Part shown: piece by piece, positions 12,401 through 24,400 of the stretch | How the letters are laid out: each line of letters begins with the position of its first letter | Position numbering within the stretch: the stretch's first letter is position 1 | Assembly: GCA_949752735.1 (NCBI GenBank) | Contig: OX457038.1 | Location: forward strand, 17,188,581-17,252,580 | Direction: 5' to 3' | Source of the DNA: Lumbricus terrestris | Taxonomy: Eukaryota; Annelida; Clitellata; Crassiclitellata; Lumbricidae | Length of the DNA stretch: 64,000 nt | The notes under the pieces: model-generated | Seen by the model: only the letters and a program-made list of their open reading frames with translations | Databases searched by the model: none | Told to the model about the DNA's origin: nothing | Position numbers and translations under genes: made by a program

Positions 12401-15400
12401 TGATTGAATGATTTTCATTGAGCTTGAGTGAAATGTTATTCAATTCTCTGAATTTCATTGATCATTGCATTTGTTCAGACCTGGAAAAACCCAATTCATG
12501 TGGCTGATGCTGAGCTTAGCCTCACAGCTCTCTCTACTGAGTTCCCTAAATATTCATTCTCCACCTTGGCCTGTGACCTTGATATCCTACTGGATCAGGG
12601 AACGTACCTGTTTACCTCACCTTCATTGCCTAAGTTATGACTGCTTCTATCAGCTGTGCCAGCTTCTCACTGTCTACATTTGTGCATTCTTTCATCACAG
12701 TTCACCTTGATTCATAAATTGCTTTACTCTGACTTAACCATCTGCATGGTTGGCCTGCATTGACCATTTTCCTTGCTCTGCAGCACACTTTATCGGGTGG
12801 CTTCCTGTCCATCGGCATATAGTACAGAATCACCTCCTTGGTGTGGCTGTGCCAGCTAGACCTTGCTCCAACCTACCTGTTGACCTTTTGTCGATGTGTC
12901 GGACGCTGATGGTATCTGCTCCCTCCCGTTTTTGACACGGCGTGCTCTCCAGCTTACTTTCCTGCACCACTAGCATGCAAAGCTGTGTTTTTCGGTGATT
13001 GACCCAGCGATGTGGAATGTGCTCACACTGGCACAATGTGTAAGTGAGCACTTGAAAAACTATTAATTTTGTTTGGGCTGGAGTAATTCCCTTGAAGAGA
13101 TGATGTGTAAATGGCATTGGTTCCAGGTGTGCAGGTAGTGCCTGGCTCTCCTGGTCCAGTGGAGAGGGTGGAAGATGCGATAGCCTTCTGCGAGACGTAT
13201 GGCCTTCCAGCCATCTTCAAAGCTGCGTATGGTGGAGGTGGACGAGGAATGAGACGTGTTCAGAAGATGTCTGTAAGTGCGTCGTCATTTCATAAGTTGT
13301 GTTATGTGTTTGTGACGCCATTTTTTGTTGGATGTCACATTGCCTTTCCCTCAGCCCAATTACTAAGTTTTCTCTTTTGATGTTCAGGAATAAACCAGCG
13401 ACCTTCACTTACCTTTACGGCAGTACTTTTTGAATTTTTAACTTCACAAATCTTCAGAGGTTTTTGCTTTTCACCATCTTGCAGTCATGTCTTGAGGCTA
13501 CATGGTTATTTGCAATATTGATATAAGTAACTCTTTTGGTGTTATATATGTATTTATTTACTGCTATGACAAGCAGTTGATGTCACTTAACAAGTGTGCA
13601 TTAAACACTTCATTGACAAGAGTGTTATGTACTTGCTCAATTGACAAGAGTGTTAGGTACTTGCTCAGTTGACAAGAGTGTTAGGTACTTGCTCAATTGA
13701 CAAGAGTGTTAGGTACTTGCTCAGTTGACAAGAGTGTTAGGTACTTGCTCAGTTGACTAGAGTGTTAGGTACTTGCTCAATTGACAAGAGTGTTAGGTAC
13801 TTGCTCAGTTGACAAGAGTGTTAGGTACTTGCTCAGTTGACAAGAGTGTTAGGTACTTGCTCAGTTGACAAGAGTGTTAGGTACTTGCTCAATTGACAAG
13901 AGTGTTATGTACTTGCTCAATTGACAAGAGTGTTAGGTACTTGCTCAGTTGACAAGAGTGTTAGGTACTTGCTCAGTTGACAAGAGTGTTAGGTACTTGC
14001 TCAGTTGACAAGAGTGTTATGTACTTGCTCAATTGACAAGAGTGTTATGTACTTGCTCAATTGACAAGAGTGTTAGGTACTTGCTCAATTGACAAGAGTG
14101 TTAGGTACTTGCTCAGTTGACAAGAGTGTTAGGTACTTGCTCAATTGACAAGAGTGTTAGGTACTTGCTCAGTTGACAAGAGTGTTATGTACTTGCTCAA
14201 TTGACAAGAGTGTTATGTACTTGCTCAATTGACAAGAGTGTTAGGTACTTGCTCAGTTGACAAGAGTGTTAGGTACTTGCTCAATTGACAAGAGTGTTAG
14301 GTACTTGCTCAGTTGACAAGAGTGTTAGGTACTTTGCTCAATTGACAAGAGTGTTAGGTACTTGCTCAGTTGACAAGAGTGTTAGGTACTTGCTCAGTTG
14401 ACAAGAGTGTTATGTACTTGCTCAATTGACAAGAGTGTTAGGTACTTGCTCAGTTGACAAGAGTGTTAGGTACTTGCTCAATTGACAAGAGTGTTAGGTA
14501 CTTGCTCAATTGACAAGAGTGTTAGGTACTTGCTCAGTTGACAAGAGTGTTAGGTACTTGCTCAATTGACAAGAGTGTTAGGTACTTGCTCAGTTGACAA
14601 GAGTGTTATGTACTTGCTCAATTGACAAGAGTGTTATGTACTTGCTCAATTGACAAGAGTGTTAGGTACTTGCTCAGTTGACAAGAGTGTTAGGTACTTG
14701 CTCAATTGACAACAGTGTTAGGTACTTGCTCAGTTGACAAGAGTGTTATGTACTTGCTCAATTGACAAGAGTGTTATGTACTTGCTCAATTGACAAGAGT
14801 GTTAGGTACTTGCTCAGTTGACAAGAGTGTTAGGTACTTGCTCAATTGACAAGAGTGTTAGGTACTTGCTCAATTGACAAGAGTGTTAGGTACTTGCTCA
14901 ATTGACGAAAGTGTTAGGTACTTGCTCAATTGACAAGAGTGTTAGGTACTTGCTCAAGGTCATACCCTGTATCTCATTGTTTTTCCTTCTTCTAAAGGAA
15001 GTCGAGGAGCAGTTTGAGCGTGCTCACTCTGAGGCTTTGGCCGCGTTTGGCAACGGCGCGCTCTTTCTAGAGAAGTTCATCGAACGACCTCGTCACATCG
15101 AAGTCCAAATCATCGGCGACAAGTACGGCAATGTCGTTCATCTCTACGAAAGGGATTGCTCCGTTCAGCGACGCCATCAGAAGGTCATCGAGGTCGCGCC
15201 GGCGCCAAATCTGCCGAGCGAGATCCGAGACTCGATGACTCGTGACGCTGTGCGACTGGCGAAGCACGTCGACTACGAGAACGCTGGAACGGTGGAATAT
15301 CTGTTGGATGAAAACGGAAAATATTTCTTCATCGAGGTGAACGCACGACTCCAGGTGGAGCATACGATCACGGAGGCAATAACCGGGTATGGTATTGTTT

Positions 15401-18400
15401 TATTACAGAGGTAATAACCGGGTATGGTATTGTTTTATTACAGAGGTAATAACCGGGTATGGTATTGTTTTATTACAGAGGTAATAACCGGGTATGGTAT
15501 TGTTTTATTACAGAGGTAATAACCGGGTATGGTATTGTTTTATTACATTACAACTGGGTATGGTATTGTTTTATTACGTTACAGCATTTTTGCACTTCGG
15601 AATCAGATTTACTACCATGTATGCCTAATACATGGTAAATGTAAATAATGTAATAGTGAGTTAGTAACAAAACTGAACTTGTCTTATATGATTATTTAAA
15701 ACTTGTTATCATTAGACAAATGACAGTGTTAGAGATGGAAATTTTTAATCAATGGCTGTATTTCTTTCAGTGAATAAATATCCGTACAGGCATTTGTGAC
15801 ATAAGCATTAAGCAGTGCATAATTGTACCGTTTTATGTCTAGTGTTGACTTGGTGCACTCACAAATCCGTGTTGCTGAGGGCAAGTCCCTGCCAGAAATA
15901 GGCCTTAACCAGCACAGCATCTACCCCAATGGAAGCAGCATCCAGTGTCGCATGACAACAGAGGATCCGGCTAAGGACTTCCGACCTGACACGGGGAGGA
16001 TCGAGGTAATCGTAGAAATACCAATAGTTCTGAATCATTACTAGTTAAGAAGAGCTCTGTTTCCATTGAATGAAGAAACAAAAATGTTTTACAATATAAT
16101 ACTTCAAAGTACTTGAGGAGTTGTGCTTGATTAGAAATTCTTATTTGAAACAAAAAGTTATTTTAATGATTTGATGTTGGCTGTTGTTTATTTTGATTTC
16201 ACTAACTGGTTCTGACTATCAAGATTATTATATTTGGATATAATCATTCATTCATTATATGCGTTTATATAGCGCCTCTTCAAGGGGACTACTCAGAGGC
16301 GCTCCCAACCTCAGCGCGGCCAAATATGTTTACTGTCGGTGGGAAGATGAGACGGTGAGGAGAGGACTGGTCGCCTGCACTCGTACACTGGGGCCGAGAA
16401 ATTGAAGTCGCTGACAATTCAGAACTAGCTCAAGGGTGCTACAGTTCTTGTTTTAAATTATTCAGAGTGATGTACAAGATTATTAACTCTTTGGCAGCTA
16501 AGTTGTTTTTCATAAATATAGTTATAATTTGTTCATATAAAGAAAAACACTTAAAGTCCGTGGAAATATTGACATGTCTTATATCATTTTGTTCGTATTT
16601 GATCGCTCAACAATATTCTGTCTTGAAAAAGCAGATCAATTGACGTGTTTTTCTTAAAATCTATAAATATATTAAATATCATTAAAAATAAAAATTAAAT
16701 TTATAACATTAGAAATTAATTAAAAATCTATGAGCAAAATAAAATGTAATTCAAACACTGCTAAAAGTAGCTACTTGTATGACAAGCTTGTAGGAAACAG
16801 TGAAAGGCTAAAAAATTGTGAATTTAATTTTAAAATGTTTTTATATTACTTCCACTTAGAAGAGACGCTCAAATCAACAAAATATTTGGCCTGCAGAGAT
16901 GTCGTCGTATTTTTTCCCAAAAATGTCCAAACGTAGAGAATTTCTTTATAGATCCTCTACAAAACTTGATTGACTGATAAATTTTGTTTCTAACTAGGCA
17001 AATAGGCCTAAATAAAAAACAAATAAGCTACAGAGAAATGATCAAATGAGCTAATGTTTTTCCTAATCTATGATGAGTTCGGCATGGTCTGATCGACGAT
17101 CGGTAGATGTGCGGTCTCCAATTCCCGAAACCTTTGCAACATCTAGAATATTTGCTTGAGACCTTATTATAGCATTTGTTGAACGATATTAGTTAATTTT
17201 GTCTGAACTTGGCTGATGAAAAGAGATAATTACAGCGAAATGGTCAACGGGTAAGAATCCGCAGGCGCGGACGAAAGTATACAAATGGCTGGATGTAGGC
17301 CTAAATTTTCCCAAACTTACGGCCATAGTTTTCATTTATAACCTCATCAAACCATTGGGGAAAACCTATGTTGGGGTATTTTCTGATCCATCTGCATGTC
17401 CCCAAGCGAAATATATAAATAGAATTCTAAATATATCTACATTATCCGAGAAAATGGTGCGGTTTTTGTTATGCGGTCACAATCGACCCCATTCGCCGCG
17501 AAAGAGTTAAATTAAGAAAAATGTGAGAGCTATGTACAGTAATTTTCATGTATTTTACTCTACTCTGATTTGTATTTTGAAACACTGTGATTTTCTAAAT
17601 AGGACAAAGACTGCCTAAGTTCCAAGTGGAATACACTCTGAGATTTGATTCTGTTGGATCAAAATCTTTTTTGAATCCTGAATGAAGATTATATGTGTTG
17701 GTTGTGATGCATTAGTTGCTTGTATGTGACCAGTGTATGAGTACACTAAGGTGTGTATGAGTACAATTGTGTAATGCATCATCGGTACCTTGAAAGTTTT
17801 CTGTGACTGCCTAACTGACCTAAACAAGTGTATTTTAAGTTACATAAAGTATTTGTTAGGGAGTAAAATGCAATTCTGCATAGATATAATGGATGATTAT
17901 TTGTATTGTTTTTGGTACCACTGCTAACTTATTTTTGGTGGTTCAGGTTTTCCGCAGTGGAGAGGGTATGGGAATACGATTGGACAGTGCATCTGCGTTT
18001 GCTGGTGCGATCATTTCTCCATACTATGATTCTCTGTTGGTCAAAGTGATCGCTCATGCAAGGAACCATGAACGTGCGTGCGCAAAAATGGCAAGGGCTT
18101 TGACCGAGTTCCGGATAAGGGGCGTCAAGGTGAGTGTGGAATTGGGCTATTCAGGTAATTTAGCAGACATTATGCTATGGACTTTGACTATATGGAGATT
18201 TTGTTGTCAGGTCAGAAGCCATCTGAGGAATTTCTTGAAGAGATGCTATGTAAATGTGTACATGGAGTCACAATTCAATGATAGCTGTATTCTATGATTA
18301 TAGCTTGGCTCCAAAATTGCTGAGGTTGGCGGGATTCTATTTGACTCTACGTCTGAGATGAGATTCATGCTAAGATTAATTTCATTCTATGATTGCGCGA

Positions 18401-21400
18401 ATTCTTTAGATAACTTTGACTTGATTAGATTACGATTAGATTATTGTGCTTGGAAGTTATCTTGTCTGCATAAATGCGTTTTAGATGAGCAGTTCTTGTT
18501 TTTCAGACAAACACGCCGTTCTTGATGAATGTTTTGCGTCATCCAAAGTTTCTGGCTGGAAACGTTGACACGTACTTCCTTGATGAGAATCCCCGGCTCT
18601 TCAAGTTTCTTCCATCACATAACCGAGCACAGAAGCTGCTCTACTATCTGGGTAATGTGATGGTGAATGGACCACTGACACCACTTGCAACGTCGATTCC
18701 TCCTGCCAAAATTACACCTGCTATCCCAGCTAGCTCGTCCACAGGTAAGCCATAGTTCAGGTAAAAATCACTTGCTATGCAGAATCGGGAGCACTTTTGA
18801 GTTGTCCTCTTGAGGCGGGGCTATAGAAATTCTTGAACGAATTAATGAATATGATTGGAGTATTTCACTTGGAAGTTTTGAGTCAATATACTATACATTA
18901 TACGATGTTTTGTATTTAGACCCTTTTATATACGAACTTCAGTAATGAGCAATTTTTTTGCTTGTATCAATGTATAGTATATTTTGACATTTGTAAGGTT
19001 TCATTTAATAAAATTAATGCATTTAATAAAGTTTCATGCTTGATTGGTAATCCCCGGTAATTCCTCCTAGGTATTCAGATACTTGATATAGTACCTTTGA
19101 AGTAACTCGGAAAAGTGTTTGTGTCACTGAATAGAAACAGAAAGTGATAGACCTGCTTTGGCAGTCACAATAAAGTATTGTTTTACTCCGGAAACAAATT
19201 GAGACATGTTATTTTTATTGTCGTCCAGAAGCCTATAAATGTGGTAGGTAGCACACATCGTCGGTTATTGTTTCATTTCATGTCCTCTTCTATGCAGTGA
19301 TGCACATTTTCTGTTGTTATTCCAGCATTTGGAATATACACCTCACCCAATTTTCAACTCCCACCTCAGGATCTTTCAGACATATTTTATAGCGGCCAGT
19401 CCTTTTCTGCCGGGGTTGGGTTGGGTTGGGAGCACCTCTGAGTATAAATCTTAAAGGGACACTTTACACTTTTTCCAAATGAATGAACGTGAATGTAAAC
19501 TTTGTAGTACTGTTTGCCAACAGTAAAATGTTTTCCAAGACTTCTTTATTTTCTTTATTTCGAATAGCTGATGATGTTAGCTTACTTTGTTTCTTTGTAT
19601 GATAACTGTCTGAACTTGTGCATGAAATTATTTGAGCGCCGCTTGTTAATTCTTAGCATGGAATTGATATTTTCTGCACATTTTAGCAATATTTCTAGAG
19701 CATAATGTATTTTTCTCTGCATTTAACAATGGTGCACTTGCCCCTTTTGCTTAACCCTTTAATGACGAGCATTTAGTAAAATGTTTGAAAAACCATGCGG
19801 GTCGTCGTTAGAGGGTTAAAGAAGGATTCGCAACTGAAATACTAAATAAATGTCACTTATGCTTGGAGAGGATTTAGAAGTCTCAGACTGACGTCTGATT
19901 TTTTGAATGATATGTTTCTAACTTTTAAGGCAACCAGACTGACCTGGTTGACTTTGATGAGATTGTTTAGAAGCATGAATGAATTGACTAAAGCCTGGCC
20001 ATTAGGAATTCAACCCTGCACTTAGGGTATGGCTTTCAACTGATTTCTACTCATTCTAACAGAACGTGATGAAATGTTGATTGTAAATGTGTTTAGCATA
20101 AAAGGAGTTCCTTAACAGTTTAGTTACAAGAGTGTAAGTACTAAAAGTAACTGGGCACCGGTGCAGCTTGTCGTTAAGTGTTAAGCTAGCCCTGTGATAT
20201 AACAATGAGCTTTGCATGTTGGTGACTTAATTATCATCTCTAGACTCTGTGTACGAGAAAGGGTGGCCAACCCTTTCCCTTGCGATGTGATCTGCCTAAC
20301 GGTGGTGCATGGTCAGAACTTTGAAAGGAGAGTTTTGTCGAATACACTTGTGCTGTAATTGCAGTGTACTTGTGGTCACATTAGCTTTGGATGCAAATGG
20401 AGTCTCACTGGCAGGAATTTGAACCCCATATTTTCAATTGACAATTCTCGCAGAATTACCCTGGCAGGGATTTGTGCCCCATATATATTCTATTTCAGTT
20501 CTGCATGATAGACACTAAACTTTTTTGCACGTAAATAAGTTGTTGAAAGTAACATAACTGCTTAACTTGTTTGTTTTCTGATCTTGTTGCTTGGCTGGTT
20601 GGCTTTGGGTTCTGCAGTTGCAAAGAACTCAGATACTTCCTCCTCCTCCTCTAGCTCTGATTCAGAATCTGACTCTTCATCTTCGGAGAGTGAAAAAGTG
20701 ATTCGTAAGTCAGAATTTGGCATACAGAAATTTGAGACTGGACAGAACTTCTGACTGACAGACCAGACCTGCTTGTAGCCGGTATCTAGCCATAAAAATT
20801 AGGGTTGTACCGAAATTTCACTTCGTATTCATTTCTGGGCCGAATAGCTATTCGATTTGAATAGTAGTGGTCAGACTGAATACGAATAGTGGTCACATAA
20901 CATCTGTTTCTGCACATGCGGCTGCTATAGTGAGTTTGCCAGAAAGATGCAAAAATTACATGTAGTCAACCGTTTACTTGTAGTTTATGTTTAATATTAA
21001 ATTTACTGAACTGAAACGTTTGCTTACATTTAAAATTTTGAATGTTGTTGGTGGACCTTTTTTGTACACTCTGTGTTTTCGGCCAAACAGTTTTCCAATT
21101 ATTCTTATTCGACCGAATTGTGATAATCACCTGTTCAGTACAGCCCTAATAAAATGTCTATTAATGTCACAAATTTGCCAAAAATTGTAGTCCTATGTGT
21201 ACTTCTTGTATATATTGTAATGCTGATATCTACTGTTCAGTGTCCATATTTGTGTGCAAAGCGAGTCTATGTATGCACTTTCTTAATAGTGCATTTATAT
21301 TGAACCCTACGAAATTGTTACATACATGTAGATTGCTAAACCAATAAAATGTAGTCCTAGTTTGTGAGACGTGAATAAATTACACTGATCCTGTTTAATT

Positions 21401-24400
21401 ATTGTATCAATTCCAACAAATTTGAGCAATTTTGACAATGAACTGAACTGAAAACGAATGAGGAGTATGACCCAGATGATCAGTGTTACCTTAATCATAG
21501 CATAAGATGATCAGTGTTACCTTAATCATAGCATAAGATGATCAGTGTTACCTTAATCATAGCATAAGGGTAACATTTTTAAATTGTCGGATGAGACGAT
21601 TTTGATCAGAGGAGATTTTTATTAAGGTATTTACTATTTAGGTTCTTTCCTTTAACGGTTAACCAGCCATGATTCTGATGATGAGATATGCTCATCTAAT
21701 TATTATCTGGTATATTTCACAATAATTATTGAGAATGTGGACAATAATTGTTAGCAGGTACTAATATTTAGTGTATTGTGAGTAAGAAATTAGTCATCCT
21801 TTGGGTTCATGTGGACATGACATATATATATATGACTAAGGCTTGCTCAGCAATGCCTACCAGGCACAATTTTTTTCTTTTAATACACCACTCTGTTATT
21901 TGAAATGGATAACAATTAAGGCTGTGAATATCTGTCTGGATCATGATTGCTCTGCTAAACAGAACGTTTCACAGATAATTATGTGAGATTTTTTGTGTTT
22001 TTCATTATTAAAACTGGTGTAAAAGTTACTGGTTCTGTGTGATGTGTAGTGTTGTTGTGGTTAGGTTGATTTCGTGGTGGCAGTAGTCCATAAATGAAGG
22101 CAAGTTACTGCCAGATTTTGCTGCCCTATTTGATGCTTTTCTGATTTTTGATCTGTTGATATTTCATGCCTTTTCAAACTTGCTTCTGTCTTTCTTCTGC
22201 TCCAGTCAACATGATCTTATTCTGAATTGGCATGATGCAACATTGTTCTTCGTGATTTCCATTGATATTGGCATATCCAATGTAAAAACAACAAATATAA
22301 AAGCATTGTCAGCTTTTTGCAGTTGTTTATACAGCTATTTCTTCTGCTTTGTAATCTGGGCTGCGAGTTTGCATTGCTTGAAAGCATGCGGTAAACAATA
22401 GTTTCTGCAGATGATTTATATGGCCTAAAATGTTTTCAAGTTCTCATTGTTGCTACAGAGGCCCTAGTTTGAAAGTATTTGACCTCACTTACGTACAGTG
22501 TCGTACACGTCCTGGCTCACAGAGTTCTTTGCTCTGCCTCTAGTTTGGGTAGCCTTTGATCCCTCATGCTAGCATCTCAAAGCCTTTGATCCCTCATGCT
22601 AGTGCCTCAACCTGTGTGGGTCGTGTTTTCTCAGTTGTAGTTTCTTCCATTCGGAATGGTCTTCCATTGTAGATACACGTCCTGTTACCTTGGTATGATT
22701 CCTTCTACAGATTCTTTAAGACTCTCATTTGTATCACTCTGGTTGGACTGGTTGTGCCTCTGAGTAGACTATTTGAAGTGGCACTATATAAATTCTTGAA
22801 ATGAATTAATTAATTACTTGTATCAAAATTAAAATATTTTACCTTTCGGTTTCTGTTGTCATAAGGACTTTAAAATTAGGGAAATGCATACCACCAACCG
22901 AACTGTTCAGATAGAAAGAGTTTAATATACGAAAAGTCATTGCTGTGATGATGCTGAGGTGGCAAGGTTGAACTTTGTAGACAAAGGTCATCAGTTCCCG
23001 AAAGGTTGGCGTGATGTGCTTCTGGAGAAAGGACCCGAAGGATTTGCGAAGGCGATCCGCAACCACCAGGGTCTGCTGTTGATGGACACGACATTTCGTG
23101 ATGCTCATCAGTCACTGCTCGCCACAAGGATGCGCACGTTCGACATGAAGCGCATTTCTCCTTTTGTCTCGCATAACCTGAACGGCCTGTTTGCGTTGGA
23201 AAACTGGGGTGGTATGTTTGTTTTTCATCTGCGTGACATGATGAATGGCAGTAAAGTCAAGGGCTGAAAGTGGTTTGAAAAAAATTGCCGGGTCTCTTTG
23301 GCCCAAAGGGTGCTAGATATAGGTGTTTATTCAAGCGCCAAAAAAATTAATGCTGGATCTGAGACCCGGACAGACCCGGCTCACTTTCAGCCCTGAGTAA
23401 AGTATAGTGCAAAAATGAATTACAGATAATTAAGATAATGTTCAAGTAATCTACGTATACTGGGTGAGACTGACTGTTCCTCTGATTACGTTTTTTACAT
23501 AACTAAATTTGAGCTCTTGTCAATTTTTTTAGCCGTACTGCAGTCAATTCAAACTGAAAGCAAGTTTGTATGGGTCTGTATTAAATACCCTCCAACTTGA
23601 CTTGTGTCCTGTAGCAAAGTCCTTTTCTATGCCTTAACCAACTTTGATATATCACTTCATATACATTGCACAATTTCACAACCTGAATATCATGACTAAC
23701 CAACATTACAGGTCAAGGTTGCTTGATGGACATATTCATTTAACAGTTCATTGCCATCCATCTTGAAGTGTAGCACAGATCTGTTTTCTGGATCATCCAC
23801 TTTTGATGCAGCGTGGTGCGTGGGATAGCATCGAATGAAATGCTAGTGATGATGATGTTTTTTCTGTCCGGTTCAGGTGCCACGTTCGACGTGGCGATGC
23901 GATTTCTGCACGAAGATCCGTGGGACAGACTGCACGTGCTGCGTGAGCTCACTCCAAATATTCCGTTTCAGATGCTTCTGCGTGGAGCAAACGCAGTCGG
24001 TTACACCAACTACGCTGATAACATCATCTTCAAGTTTGTTCACATTCTTTCTTCTGCGTGTAAACATAGTGTAGTTTTGCTTTTATTTATGCAAGTTTTT
24101 TTGCGTAATTCTAAGTACTGGTAACAGATATATGTTGCAGGCAATTAAACTGATGTTGTATGATAGGTGAAGTTACCGTATTTGAAGAGCATATATACCA
24201 GCGGTTCCCAACCCGTGGCCCACGGGCCAAAAGTGACCCACCTGGCCTACAAAAATGGCCTGCAGCATCTCAATGAATTAAGAAAAATATATGTACAAAT
24301 TGAAAAGTTGGACATGATAAAATATATAATGCTTTTCTACTACAAATTATTTTATTTGGACGTTAATAAATCGCATAAAGCATTCTATTTTGATTCAATT

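Noticed and set aside
13613..14956. CRISPR-like array
   Set aside because: Units are contiguous with no unique spacers and lie in an animal intron: a minisatellite.
22156..22401. 81-codon frame in PC intron 9
   Set aside because: Hydrophobic, AT-rich chance frame with no splice support.
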